A DNA stretch of 64,000 bases from JBCBGF01 sp038526915 (GTDB lineage Bacteria; Pseudomonadota; Alphaproteobacteria; Rhodobacterales; Rhodobacteraceae). The notes under the pieces are model-generated. The model ran no database searches. It saw nothing but the letters and a program-made list of their open reading frames with translations, and was not told the origin of the DNA. The translations under genes were made by a program, and so were the position numbers. This document shows positions 8,982 through 17,541 of this stretch, in pieces; position 1 is the first letter of the stretch, and each line of letters starts with the position of its first letter. The DNA lies in assembly GCA_038526915.1 (NCBI GenBank), contig JBCBGF010000008.1:1-64000 (forward strand), read 5' to 3'.

Positions 8982-9910
8982 TGGCTGTCCTACTACTTGC
9001 AGAAGTCTCCGATGGTGAGTTGAACATCGACGCCACGTCCAAGGCCGTCACCGCCGCCAAAATCATGGGCGATGTCACCGTCCTGTGCGCAGGCGCCTCG
9101 GCCAGCGCAGCGGGCGCAGAGGCGGCAAAGATCGACGGTGTTGCCAAGGTCCTGGTGGCCGAAGACCCAAGCCTGGGTCACCGGCTGGCCGAACCCACAG
9201 CGGCGCTGATCGTCTCCCTTGCCGGCGATTATGAGCATATCGTGGCCCCCGCCACGACCGACGCCAAAAACGTCCTGCCACGGGTCGCCGCACTCCTCGA
9301 TGTGATGGTCATCTCGGATGTCTCGGGCGTGATCGACGGCACGACATTCGAGCGCCCCATCTACGCGGGCAACGCCATCCAGACCGTGCAGTCGTCTGAC
9401 CCCAAAAAGGTCGTCTCCATCCGTACATCCACCTTTGACGCCGCAGGCGATGGCGGCAGCGCGCCGGTGGAAACCATCTCCGCCGCCGACAACCCGGCCC
9501 TGTCGGAATGGGTCGAAGACAGCGTGGCCGAAAGCGACCGCCCCGAACTGACCTCTGCCGGGATCGTCGTGTCCGGCGGACGCGGCGTCGGATCGGAAGA
9601 TGACTTCGCCCTGATCGAGAAACTGGCCGACAAGCTTGGCGCCGCAATTGGCGCAAGCCGCGCGGCCGTGGACTCGGGCTATGCGCCGAATGACTGGCAG
9701 GTCGGTCAGACCGGCAAGGTCGTGGCACCCGACCTCTACATCGCCGTGGGCATCTCTGGCGCAATCCAGCACCTCGCGGGCATGAAGGACAGCAAAGTCA
9801 TCGTCGCGATCAACAAGGACGAAGAGGCCCCGATCTTTCAGGTGGCCGATTACGGCCTCGTGGCCGACCTGTTCACGGCGGTGCCCGAACTCGTCGAAAA
9901 GCTGGACTAA
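8981..9910 (+). CDS. etfA: Electron transfer flavoprotein subunit alpha
   Basis: 309 residues; carries the FAD. The C-terminal FAD-binding domain is clear: VSGGRGVGSEDDF, GASRAAVDSGYAPNDWQVGQ, APDLYIAVGISGAIQHLAGM and INKDEEAPIFQVADYGLVAD. It is translationally coupled to etfB (TGATG overlap). Its last four bases overlap convergently with the 3' end of the DUF6473 gene on the other strand. Confidence 0.97.
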   Translation: MAVLLLAEVSDGELNIDATSKAVTAAKIMGDVTVLCAGASASAAGAEAAKIDGVAKVLVAEDPSLGHRLAEPTAALIVSLAGDYEHIVAPATTDAKNVLPRVAALLDVMVISDVSGVIDGTTFERPIYAGNAIQTVQSSDPKKVVSIRTSTFDAAGDGGSAPVETISAADNPALSEWVEDSVAESDRPELTSAGIVVSGGRGVGSEDDFALIEKLADKLGAAIGASRAAVDSGYAPNDWQVGQTGKVVAPDLYIAVGISGAIQHLAGMKDSKVIVAINKDEEAPIFQVADYGLVADLFTAVPELVEKLD

Positions 9911-10770
9911 AGCATCCGCCTCCCCGGCTCAGGCGCTGGGGAGGCTTGCAGGCCTGCCTGCGCCTCTAAAGCCTCAATAACCTGCGCAGCAATGTGTTTG
10001 TGACCGGACGGCCCCGGCAACCCCGCCGCGGTCACGGCCTCCAGATCATCGAAATACATCTCCGCCATCTCCGCCGCGCTCGTGGGCGGGATCACGGCCT
10101 GCGCCAACACCGCCCCGCGATCACACACTTGCCGCAGCATCTCCGCGTCCACCAGGCGGGGCTCTTGCGCCAGCGCCGCCGCGGGATCCGGCGGGCTGCG
10201 ATGCGCGATCCACAAAAGCACTGTCGGTCCGCCGATACGGGCCAGAAACGCGGACATCCGGTGGACCCAGGCGATCCGCAGTTCTTCGGCCACAACCTCA
10301 AACCGCTGCGGATCGCGGCGGTGAAGCGCTGCCAAAAGGTGTCCGGTAAAGTGAAACTCGGTGAAATCCACCTCGCCATAAAGCGCGCGCAGCATGCGGG
10401 ACGCGCGCACAAACCGGTCATTGCGGCGCGGATGCACCGAATACATGCGGTTCGACATGTTCTGCGCGCCAAACACCTGCACCACCCGCACCCTGGCCCG
10501 CCGCGCAAGCTCCACCACCGTGGGATCTTCGCGAAACACATCGAGCCCAGCATTCGGACTGCCCAGGTTCAGGGCCGTCATGCCAATCGCAGCGCTCACC
10601 TCAACGGGAAACGGCTGCGCACAAAACCGACCAAAGGTCTCCGATCCCCCGATAAAGGCGATGTAGTCCTCTGCCAGCCCCGCAGGTGGCCCGCGAAACG
10701 GCAGTCGGCATGTCCCGTAGGCACACGTCTGATAGTCCAGCGCACTGCGGCGCAGGTGTTCAAATGCCAT
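9907..10770 (-). CDS. DUF6473 family protein
   Basis: 287 residues. The N-terminal pattern LDYQTCAYGTCRLPFRGP, the GGSETFGRF segment and the LNLGSPNAGLDVF stretch match a protein family common in Rhodobacterales and listed as DUF6473; no activity is established. The GSETFG and NLGSPNAG loops are reminiscent of GDSL/SGNH-type folds, but that is only a visual impression. The ATG at 10770 has AGGGGTGG upstream; the alternative start at 10815 is TTG and lacks a good site. It lies divergent from hbdA and convergent with etfA, overlapping etfA by 4 bp. Confidence 0.8.
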   Translation of the reverse strand: MAFEHLRRSALDYQTCAYGTCRLPFRGPPAGLAEDYIAFIGGSETFGRFCAQPFPVEVSAAIGMTALNLGSPNAGLDVFREDPTVVELARRARVRVVQVFGAQNMSNRMYSVHPRRNDRFVRASRMLRALYGEVDFTEFHFTGHLLAALHRRDPQRFEVVAEELRIAWVHRMSAFLARIGGPTVLLWIAHRSPPDPAAALAQEPRLVDAEMLRQVCDRGAVLAQAVIPPTSAAEMAEMYFDDLEAVTAAGLPGPSGHKHIAAQVIEALEAQAGLQASPAPEPGRRML

Positions 10771-10909
10771 GATATTCCACCCCTGGAACCCAACATCCAA
10801 CGACCAGTCTCGCAACGAACACTTTCCAAATCGCTAAAGCCCGCGTGGCTCTTGCGCCCGCCTGCTGCGGCTGCATAAAGTCTGACAACGCAAGAAACCG
10901 GGGCAGTTC

Positions 10910-11785
10910 ATGAACATTCAGACCGTCGGCATCGTTGGCGCAGGCCAGATGGGCAATGGCATCGCCCATGTCTTTGCCGTGGCGGGGTTTGACGTGCTGA
11001 TGAACGACATAAGCGCCGAAAACCTGGAAGGTGCGCAAAAAACCATTGCCGCAAACCTCGCGCGTCAGGTCTCCCGCGGGAAGATCGCAGAAGAGGTGCG
11101 CAGCGACGCGCTCAGCCGCATTTCAACCACGCAAACCCTCTCTGACCTGGGCAAGACCGATCTGATCATCGAGGCTGCGACCGAACGCGAAACCGTCAAG
11201 CAAGCGATCTTCGAAGACCTGGTGCCGCATCTCAAGCCCGACACGATCCTGACATCGAACACCTCTTCGATCTCGATCACCCGGCTTGCTTCGCGCACCG
11301 ACCGCCCCGAAAAGTTCATGGGCTTCCACTTCATGAACCCCGTTCCTGTCATGCAACTCGTGGAACTCATCCGCGGGATCGCCACCGATGACGCAACCTA
11401 TGACACGTTGAAAGGCGTGGTCGACAAGCTGGGCAAAACCGCCGCCAGCGCCGAAGACTTCCCCGCCTTCATCGTCAACCGCATCCTGATGCCAATGATC
11501 AACGAGGCGGTCTATACGCTCTACGAAGGGGTCGGCTCGGTCAGCTCCATCGACAGCGCTATGAAGCTCGGCACCAACCACCCGATGGGGCCGTTGGAGC
11601 TCGCTGACTTCATCGGATTGGACACCTGCCTTGCGATCATGAATGTCCTGCACGACGGCCTCGCCGACACCAAGTACCGCCCCTGCCCGCTGTTGACGAA
11701 ATATGTCGAGGCGGGTTGGCTCGGCCGCAAAACCGAACGCGGCTTCTACGACTATCGCGGCGAGACGCCGGTTCCCACGCGCTGA
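10910..11785 (+). CDS. 3-hydroxybutyryl-CoA dehydrogenase
   Basis: 291 residues. NAD(P)-dependent oxidation of (S)-3-hydroxybutyryl-CoA to acetoacetyl-CoA. The N-terminal Rossmann motif is GAGQMGNGIA; the catalytic region has SNTSSISIT, then GFHFMNPVPVMQLVELI with the active-site His. The C-terminal helical domain has FIVNRILMPMINEAV and the closing GWLGRKTERGFYDY. Length is that of the stand-alone PaaH/HbdA type, not a multifunctional FadB. Often called hbd or paaH; no other genes of the pathway lie beside it except etfBA about 1 kb upstream. Confidence 0.95.
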   Translation: MNIQTVGIVGAGQMGNGIAHVFAVAGFDVLMNDISAENLEGAQKTIAANLARQVSRGKIAEEVRSDALSRISTTQTLSDLGKTDLIIEAATERETVKQAIFEDLVPHLKPDTILTSNTSSISITRLASRTDRPEKFMGFHFMNPVPVMQLVELIRGIATDDATYDTLKGVVDKLGKTAASAEDFPAFIVNRILMPMINEAVYTLYEGVGSVSSIDSAMKLGTNHPMGPLELADFIGLDTCLAIMNVLHDGLADTKYRPCPLLTKYVEAGWLGRKTERGFYDYRGETPVPTR

Positions 11786-11794
11786 CACGCCTTG

Positions 11795-11836
11795 TTCTTC
11801 TTGTGACAAATACGCCGGGGTTAGGGGCAGCGCCCC
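11795..11836 (+). repeat. Short dispersed 3' element plus hairpin, copy 1
   Basis: TTCTTCTTGT-GA-CAAATACGC at 11795-11815 lies 10 bases after the hbdA stop, followed by a small hairpin GGGGC-AGC-GCCCC at 11824-11836. The same 21-base pattern with only the middle two bases changed occurs at 49073-49093 after the P450 gene. Both copies sit between convergent genes. It may be a transcription end or mRNA 3' processing element; there is no strong U-tract. Confidence 0.55.
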
Positions 11837-11844
11837 AATAAGGT

Positions 11845-12744
11845 CTAAACCGTCAGCCCCAGCGTCCGATCCCGCAGCCAATCCATGAACCCGCGCGGGT
11901 TGCCCGACCATTCGGCGATCTCGCTCTCGGGGATCGGGGCGCCGACGATGGGCCGCTGCGGCTTGTTCAAGGCATGGACAACCTCATGCAGCAAGAGCCC
12001 CTGCCGGATCGTTGGCGAGACGCGATTGGCGATCTGATACCAACGGGAGTTCTGGCCCGAAAACCGGATCGGCACGACCGTGGCGCCAGACCGCTGGATC
12101 ATCTTGGCCGTGAACGGGTTCCACTCGGCCTCAACCGCTGGACCGAACATGGTCTCGGACGAGGCGACAACACCGGACGGAAACAGAACCACGACCCCGC
12201 CATCGGCCAGATGCGCCATCGCCCGCTTGCGCATCTCAAGGTTCTTGCGCACCGCATCTTCCTCATGGGGAAACGCCACTGGGATCATGAAACGGCTGAT
12301 CTCTTCCACACCGGTCAAAAGCGAGCGTGTCAGAATTTTGTAGTCTTCGCGCACCCGGCCCACCAGTTCGGCCAGCACCATCCCGTCGATCAGCCCGTGC
12401 GGGTGGTTTGCGACGATGATAACCGGCCCCTCCGCCGGGATGCGGCGGATCTCATCCTCGGGCGTGGTGAGGTCAATCCCCATGATCTTCAGCGCAGGCG
12501 CCCAGAACCCTTGGCCCTCGACCACACCTTGCCGTTCGAACTTGCGGATCAGGCGCAACAGACGGATTTTGCCGGTCATCCATTCCATCACCCGGATCGT
12601 GTTCGACTGCCAGGGATTGTGGAAGGTGTTGGCATAGGACAGCTTGCGCTTGTCGTAAGGGACATAGTCCGACCGACCGTGCAGCGTTGGGCTTTCTGTA
12701 TAACTATCGACCAAACCCGTCTGTCCCACGTCTTTTGGCGTCAT
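11845..12744 (-). CDS. Lysophospholipid acyltransferase family protein (PlsC-like)
   Basis: 299 residues. Acyltransferase motif I is NHPHGLIDG (HX4D), motif III region reads LFPSGVVAS, and a later PIRFSGQNS fits motif IV. Members transfer fatty acyl groups to lysophosphatidate, ornithine lipid precursors or similar acceptors; which acceptor applies here cannot be told. The N-terminal ~90 residues precede the catalytic domain without clear membrane spans, so a peripheral membrane location is likely. It ends the minus-strand run that starts with chvI, 5 bp after ptsH, but may have its own role in envelope lipid synthesis. Confidence 0.85.
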   Translation of the reverse strand: MTPKDVGQTGLVDSYTESPTLHGRSDYVPYDKRKLSYANTFHNPWQSNTIRVMEWMTGKIRLLRLIRKFERQGVVEGQGFWAPALKIMGIDLTTPEDEIRRIPAEGPVIIVANHPHGLIDGMVLAELVGRVREDYKILTRSLLTGVEEISRFMIPVAFPHEEDAVRKNLEMRKRAMAHLADGGVVVLFPSGVVASSETMFGPAVEAEWNPFTAKMIQRSGATVVPIRFSGQNSRWYQIANRVSPTIRQGLLLHEVVHALNKPQRPIVGAPIPESEIAEWSGNPRGFMDWLRDRTLGLTV

Positions 12745-12749
12745 AGGCG

Positions 12750-13028
12750 CTAGTAATCCTCGCCAAACCGGTTCGCAACCAGAGATTCCAAGGCGTCGGC
12801 CAGTCTTACGGCGTCCGCCCCGGTGGTTTCCACCTCGATCGAGGTGCCTTTCGACGCAGCCAGCATCAAAAGGCCCATAATGCTGTCCCCGGCCGCGACC
12901 TGACCCTCTCTCGACACCTCCGCCTCGGCGTCATGGTCTTCGACGACCTCGACAAGCTTGGCAGATGCCCGGGCATGGAGACCCTTTTCATTCACGATTT
13001 GCAGCGTCCGCCGCACAGGTTCGGTCAT
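12750..13028 (-). CDS. ptsH: HPr phosphocarrier protein
   Basis: 92 residues. The phosphorylatable histidine lies in KGLHARAS (His18, equivalent to His15 of model HPr) and the regulatory serine in GDSIMGLL (Ser49, equivalent to Ser46), the HprK target. Placed directly after the EIIA gene and in the same cluster as hprK. As no sugar-specific permease is present, HPr here most likely works in a regulatory nitrogen-type PTS relay rather than in sugar uptake. Confidence 0.96.
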   Translation of the reverse strand: MTEPVRRTLQIVNEKGLHARASAKLVEVVEDHDAEAEVSREGQVAAGDSIMGLLMLAASKGTSIEVETTGADAVRLADALESLVANRFGEDY

Positions 13029-13034
13029 ACCGCG

Positions 13035-13427
13035 TTATTCCACAGTTGCGTCGAAACTGTCGATGTATTTTCGACCGGCGGCCAAGGCGGCATTCACCGC
13101 TGTTGGCACAGTTTTGCGCCGGGATTTTGCAAGCTTGATCAGCATGGGCAGGTTGGCCCCGTACAAAATCTTCCGATTTGCGGGGCTACAGGCCAGAAGC
13201 GACAGGTTTGATGGCGATCCGCCGAACATGTCGGTGACGACCACAACCCCCTGCCCCGCATCAACACGGTCGGCTGCGGCGCAAATCTCGGCCTCTTTGG
13301 CGGGGCGGTCGTCATCGGGCGCGATCGAGATCGCTTCGATCCCGGTCTGTGCGCCCACCACATGTTCAACGGCCGCCAGGTATTCCCGGGCCAGTCCCCC
13401 ATGCGCGACGATCACAATACCGATCAC
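13035..13427 (-). CDS. PTS EIIA component, mannose family
   Basis: 130 residues. The N-terminus MIGIVIVAHGGLA has the phosphorylated His9; the DMFGGSPSN motif is typical of the EIIA-Man fold. Only the A domain is present, with no B, C or D partners, so it should act as a phosphoryl-accepting regulator downstream of HPr. Its start overlaps the rapZ stop by 4 bp and ptsH follows 6 bp later. In related species this gene is annotated as manX or 'PTS fructose/mannose IIA'. Confidence 0.93.
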   Translation of the reverse strand: MIGIVIVAHGGLAREYLAAVEHVVGAQTGIEAISIAPDDDRPAKEAEICAAADRVDAGQGVVVVTDMFGGSPSNLSLLACSPANRKILYGANLPMLIKLAKSRRKTVPTAVNAALAAGRKYIDSFDATVE

Positions 13428-14338
13428 ACCGATGTCCCCAGCGTCTTTGCAGCGCCACGCCCGCGCCGCTCAAGCTCACGATGTCGAATTGACACCTGCC
13501 AGCCCGCTTCTGCAAGCCTATTCACAAGCATTTCCGCCACGGCAACAGATCGATGCTGGCCACCAGTACAGCCCAGTCCTACCGACAGGTAGGTCTTGCC
13601 CTCATCGGCATAGCCCGGAAGCAACGACATAATCAGATCGCTGGCCTTCTGGAAAAACGGGGCAAAGGCAGGATCGCCCGACACGAAATCCGCCACCGCC
13701 TTGTCCCGCCCGTCAAGCGCTCTCAGCTCAGGCTGCCAATGGGGATTGTTCAGAAACCGCACATCCAGGGCCATGTCCAGATCCTGAGGAAGCCCGCGTT
13801 TGTACGAGAAAGAATGGATCGTGACGGCCAAGCCCTGCTCCGCCTCGGCGGCAAACCACTGGGTCAGGGCCGCGCGCAGATCGTGTGGGCTCAGCTCTGA
13901 CGTATCAATCAAAATGTCGGCCCGTTCCCTCACCGGTGCCAGCAACGGCAGTTCCCGCTCCACCGCCTCGGCGGGCGCATCGCCTTTTGCAAAGGGATGC
14001 CGGCGCCGGGTTTCCGAGAACCGGCGCAATAGCACTTCCGCCCGACAATCCAGGTAGAGAAGCCGCGCCGTGTAGGCGTCATGCGCATTCAGCTTGTCTT
14101 GCGCCTCCAGCAAGGCGGGCACCGAAAAATCCCGGTTGCGCGTGTCGATGCCCAGGGCAAGCGGGCGGTCCAAGGGGCGGCCATCCAGCAAGCGCGGCAA
14201 CAGCGTCAGCGGAAGGTTATCAATCGCCTCAAAGCCCAGATCCTCCAACGCATTGATCGCGGTCAGCCGCCCGGCCCCGGCCGGTCCGGTGACCAACGTG
14301 ATCTGTTGGCTGGCGTCTTCCTTGTCCATGTCCGTCAT
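13424..14338 (-). CDS. rapZ: RapZ-family P-loop RNA-binding / nucleotide-binding protein
   Basis: 304 residues. The Walker A is GPAGAGRL (18-25), followed by NALEDLGFEAIDNLPLTLLP. The C-terminal domain has FSYKRGLPQDLDMALDVRFL and the family signature GCTGGQHRSV. In enterobacteria RapZ guides GlmZ sRNA to RNase E; in alphaproteobacteria the homologue sits in the PTS cluster and its target is not established. The ATG at 14338 overlaps the hprK stop by 4 bp, which is preferred over an upstream in-frame start at 14413 inside hprK. Confidence 0.94.
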   Translation of the reverse strand: MTDMDKEDASQQITLVTGPAGAGRLTAINALEDLGFEAIDNLPLTLLPRLLDGRPLDRPLALGIDTRNRDFSVPALLEAQDKLNAHDAYTARLLYLDCRAEVLLRRFSETRRRHPFAKGDAPAEAVERELPLLAPVRERADILIDTSELSPHDLRAALTQWFAAEAEQGLAVTIHSFSYKRGLPQDLDMALDVRFLNNPHWQPELRALDGRDKAVADFVSGDPAFAPFFQKASDLIMSLLPGYADEGKTYLSVGLGCTGGQHRSVAVAEMLVNRLAEAGWQVSIRHRELERRGRGAAKTLGTSV

Positions 14339-14784
14339 GCCGGGCTCCGTCCGCCCTTGAGATATTGCAACACCCCCGCTGCGAAATAGGGCGTCGCGAC
14401 CTTGTGAAAACATGGGACGGGATAGCCCAGCAAATCATAGGTCCGTTCGGGGGGCAGGCGATCCGTCTCTTCACGCGAGAGGTCCACCACCGCGGCCACA
14501 GGCGCAGGCGGGGACGGATCAACATGCAGGATGCCAATGCCGCGGGCCTCCACTTGGCCACGGATCGCCGGGGGGCAGCTGGCCAGCGGCGGCCCATCGG
14601 GGCTTGCGGTCAAAAGGGTTCGGTCATCTGCAATCAGCCGCGCCCCGCAGGCCAGCAATTGAAGCGCCAGCCCTGACTTACCGCTGCCTGACGGACCCAC
14701 AATCACCAGGGCTCGGGTGCCAATGGCCACAGTCGATGCGTGCAGGACAAGCTCTTGGCCAACATGCGCGGCTGCTGGCGCCAC
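14335..14784 (-). CDS. hprK: HPr kinase/phosphorylase, short alphaproteobacterial form
   Basis: 149 residues, about half of the Firmicutes enzyme because the N-terminal domain is absent, as usual in alphaproteobacteria. The Walker A is GPSGSGKS (30-37), followed by LIADDRTLL and the RGQVEARGIGIL signature. It phosphorylates and dephosphorylates Ser49 of HPr. The start codon is GTG (14782-14784). It lies 12 bp after chvG and overlaps rapZ, consistent with one operon linking ChvGI to the PTS. Confidence 0.94.
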   Translation of the reverse strand: MAPAAAHVGQELVLHASTVAIGTRALVIVGPSGSGKSGLALQLLACGARLIADDRTLLTASPDGPPLASCPPAIRGQVEARGIGILHVDPSPPAPVAAVVDLSREETDRLPPERTYDLLGYPVPCFHKVATPYFAAGVLQYLKGGRSPA

Positions 14785-14796
14785 AGGACCGCCCCG

Positions 14797-16521
14797 TTAC
14801 ACGGGAAGCCCGACAACAAACCGCGCGCCCAGCGGCTCGGACGTCGGGTCGGCGTCGGTCGGTCGGATGTTCTCGGCCCAAATCACACCGCCATGGGCCT
14901 CCACAATCTGCTTGGAGATCGCCAGACCAAGGCCCGAGTTGTTGCCAAAGTGCCCGGCGGGGCGTTCGCTGTAGAACCGGTTGAACACCTTGGTCAGCGC
15001 CGATTCAGGGATACCCGGCCCGGTATCTTCCACCACAACCAGCACCCGGTTCTCACGCTTGCGCACCCAGACGCGAATGGCATCACCGTCTTCGCAGAAG
15101 GAAATCGCGTTGGTGATCAAGTTCACGAACACCTGCGCCAGGCGCGATTCCAACCCTTCCAGGATGATCGGATCCTTGGGCAGATCGGAAATGAACTCGA
15201 TCCCTTTGTCATGGGCCTCATTGGCCAGATGATCGGCCAGCCCACGCACCATTTTCAGAAGGTTGAAGGTTTCTTCTTCTTCCTTGACCAGCTCACTATC
15301 CAACCGCGACGCGTTCGAGATGTCAGAGACCAACCGGTCCAGGCGGCGCACATCATGTTCGATCACATCCAGCAGTTTGTTGCGCTGCTCGTCCTTCTTG
15401 ACCAGGCGCAGCGTCCCAATGGCTGATCGCAAGGAGGCCAGCGGGTTCTTAATTTCATGCGCCACATCGGCGGCGAACTGTTCGTTCCCGTCGATCCTAT
15501 CATACAGCGCGGCCACCATTCCACGCAGGGCCCCCGACAGGCGGCCTAGCTCATCAGGGCGCGCGGTCAGATCGGGAATGCGCACCCGACCGGGCGACAA
15601 ACGGCGCGAATTCTTATCCTGACCGATCTCGGCCGCCGCCGCCAAATCCGACAGCGGGTTGGCAATGGTCGAGGCCAGCACAAGGCTCAAGCCCACCGAC
15701 ACCAGGATCGCGATGACGAACATCTGCAAAACCTGTTCACGTTCATTGCGCACGAGCGTGTCGATCTCCCCTGCTTCGCTTGTCAGGGCGACCACGCCGA
15801 CGACCTGTTCATCGACGATGATCGGCGTCGCCACCGTAAAGATCGTGTTGCCGTCCGCATCATAACCCGTCTGCACTTGCGTGGCCCCGGCCAGCGCACC
15901 GTCCAGCAAACCCCGCGCCTGATCTTCTGCCGAGATTTCCGGCGCAGCGCGATCAATGGGGGCAATGACGCTCGACATCCCTTCCCACGCGGAATTCAGC
16001 AGATCTGTGATCAGCGTGGTGCGCGTATCGGGTTGCAGGCCTGAAATGGGGGGGATGGGCTGGCGTTCCGTGCCCACAGTCGTCGCCACCACGGCACCGT
16101 CTGTGGCAAAGACAAAAACATCCGCCGGGCTCGTCAGATCCAAAGTCGCCAGCGTCGCCGTGGCATCAAACTGCGGCGCCGCGGGGGTTGACGCCGACAA
16201 TCTCAGGTTGGCCTCAAACACCTCCGAGATCAGCTCAGCCTCGGTGACAAGGCCACGCTCGCGCTGGAAGACAAGGCTGTCGCGGAACGGGTTGAGATAC
16301 AGCACACCCGCGACCAGGATCAGGATCGCGAGCAGATTGAAGGTGATGATTTTCCGCGCAAGCGGAGACCGGTTGATCGAGATCAGGCCACGCTTTTCAC
16401 GCTTGGCCCGAAGCTCGCTTTCAACCTTTGCGTCCGGTCCGACCCAATCCTCGCCTAAGACAACATCTGCCTGTTTGACGGGTTTGGAGCCCACCACGTC
16501 TATCCCCGACGCATTGTTCAT
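14797..16521 (-). CDS. chvG: Membrane sensor histidine kinase ChvG
   Basis: 574 residues. Two membrane helices (about 58-76 and 266-285) flank a periplasmic sensor domain of about 190 residues. HAMP follows, then the H-box ADVAHEIKNP with phosphorylated His355, and ATPase boxes NLITNAISF, EDTGPGIPES and GLGLAISKQIVEAHGG. In Rhizobiales ChvG/ExoS senses acid and envelope signals, held off by ExoR. The start ATG directly follows the chvI stop (TAGATG). The cytoplasmic N-terminus is unusually long (about 57 residues, charged). Confidence 0.94.
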   Translation of the reverse strand: MNNASGIDVVGSKPVKQADVVLGEDWVGPDAKVESELRAKREKRGLISINRSPLARKIITFNLLAILILVAGVLYLNPFRDSLVFQRERGLVTEAELISEVFEANLRLSASTPAAPQFDATATLATLDLTSPADVFVFATDGAVVATTVGTERQPIPPISGLQPDTRTTLITDLLNSAWEGMSSVIAPIDRAAPEISAEDQARGLLDGALAGATQVQTGYDADGNTIFTVATPIIVDEQVVGVVALTSEAGEIDTLVRNEREQVLQMFVIAILVSVGLSLVLASTIANPLSDLAAAAEIGQDKNSRRLSPGRVRIPDLTARPDELGRLSGALRGMVAALYDRIDGNEQFAADVAHEIKNPLASLRSAIGTLRLVKKDEQRNKLLDVIEHDVRRLDRLVSDISNASRLDSELVKEEEETFNLLKMVRGLADHLANEAHDKGIEFISDLPKDPIILEGLESRLAQVFVNLITNAISFCEDGDAIRVWVRKRENRVLVVVEDTGPGIPESALTKVFNRFYSERPAGHFGNNSGLGLAISKQIVEAHGGVIWAENIRPTDADPTSEPLGARFVVGLPV

Positions 16522-17223
16522 CTACTCTTCGTTGTAACGATACCCGATGCCATAGAGCGTTTCGATGGCCGTGAATTCGTTGTCGACCATGCGCATCTTC
16601 TTGCGCAGCCGCTTGATGTGGCTGTCGATGGTGCGGTCGTCGACATAGACCTGATCGTCATAGGCCACATCCATCAGCTGGTCGCGGCTTTTCACGAACC
16701 CGGGACGCTGTGCGAGCGCCTGAAGCAAGAGGAATTCGGTCACGGTCAGCGACACGTCTTGCCCTTTCCAGGTCACGGCATGGCGCAGCGGGTCCATCGT
16801 GAGATCGCCGCGGGTCAGCGTCTGGCCCACTTCGCCCTCGCCCAGGCTGTCGGCTTCCATCACTTCCTGACGGCGCAACAGCGCACGGACACGTTCGACC
16901 AGCAGACGCTGCGAGAAGGGTTTCTTGACGTAATCGTCGGCCCCCATGCGCAGACCCAGCACCTCGTCGATCTCATCGTCTTTCGACGTCAGAAAGATCA
17001 CGGGCATCGCGGTCTTCTGGCGAACCCGCTGCAACAGGTCCATGCCATCCATGCGCGGCATCTTGATATCGAACACAGCCATGTCGGGCAGTTTCTTGTT
17101 AAACGCATCCAACGCGGCCTGCCCGTCATTGTATGTCTCAACTTCGAAGCCTTCGGCCTCAAGTGTCATGGACACAGACGTCAGGATATTCCTGTCGTCG
17201 TCCACCAAAGCGATCCTCGACAT
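16522..17223 (-). CDS. chvI: Response regulator ChvI (OmpR family)
   Basis: 233 residues. Receiver domain with acidic pocket VDDD at 7-10, phospho-acceptor Asp52 in VFDIKMPRMDG, Thr/Lys switch residues in LTSKDD and KKPF. The C-terminal OmpR winged helix has LTVTEFLLLQALAQRPGFVKSRDQLMD and VDDRTIDSHIKRLRKKM, very close to the rhizobial ChvI end. First gene of the minus-strand regulatory operon. Its AAGGAACC ribosome site is in the 318-bp region shared with pckA, a gene that is part of ChvI biology in rhizobia; direct control here is inference. Confidence 0.95.
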   Translation of the reverse strand: MSRIALVDDDRNILTSVSMTLEAEGFEVETYNDGQAALDAFNKKLPDMAVFDIKMPRMDGMDLLQRVRQKTAMPVIFLTSKDDEIDEVLGLRMGADDYVKKPFSQRLLVERVRALLRRQEVMEADSLGEGEVGQTLTRGDLTMDPLRHAVTWKGQDVSLTVTEFLLLQALAQRPGFVKSRDQLMDVAYDDQVYVDDRTIDSHIKRLRKKMRMVDNEFTAIETLYGIGYRYNEE

Positions 17224-17541
17224 TATGAGGTTCCTTGTCCTGCTCTGCTTGTCTTGCGACTTTTTTTGCGAACCAATCTCATTAGACGCGCAGAATCAAC
17301 ATGTAAGTGCGAATCACTGCAATCCGCACGGTTCGTGTGTCACAAAGACACTTTAGGAGTGGCTAAACTGGGGCAAGGGCGTGTCATGATTGCGCTAACC
17401 CAGACATGGTTGCGCTAACGCTTTGATTTAAAGCGGTTCCCAGACCTCAGACGCATGGTACAGTGGCCTCCTCGGTGATGGGGCCACCGGGGGTGTGTGT
17501 GACTTTTTTGAAACGGCCGGGTGTGGCCGGGGAGCGGACAA
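17224..17541. promoter_or_regulatory. Divergent chvI / pckA control region
   Basis: 318 bases without a gene. The chvI side has a T-rich run (CTTTTTTTGC near 17260-17271). In the middle is an ordered direct repeat (listed separately). Beyond that, towards pckA, is a possible -10 TTTAAA near 17427-17432 and a leader stem-loop GTGGCC/GGCCAC (17463-17468 with 17482-17487). The pckA ribosome site GGGGAG lies at about 17529-17534. No open frame of note. Confidence 0.6.
17385..17419. repeat. Tandem 15-bp repeat spaced 20 bp, candidate operator of pckA
   Basis: CATGATTGCGCTAAC (17385-17399) and CATGGTTGCGCTAAC (17405-17419) differ at one base and repeat with a period of exactly 20 bp, two helical turns, so two protein molecules could bind the same face. 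The right half GCGCTAAC resembles half of a LacI-family operator. LacI-family PckR in rhizobia controls pckA; whether a PckR homologue or ChvI binds here is inference. They lie upstream of the probable -10 for pckA. Confidence 0.5.
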
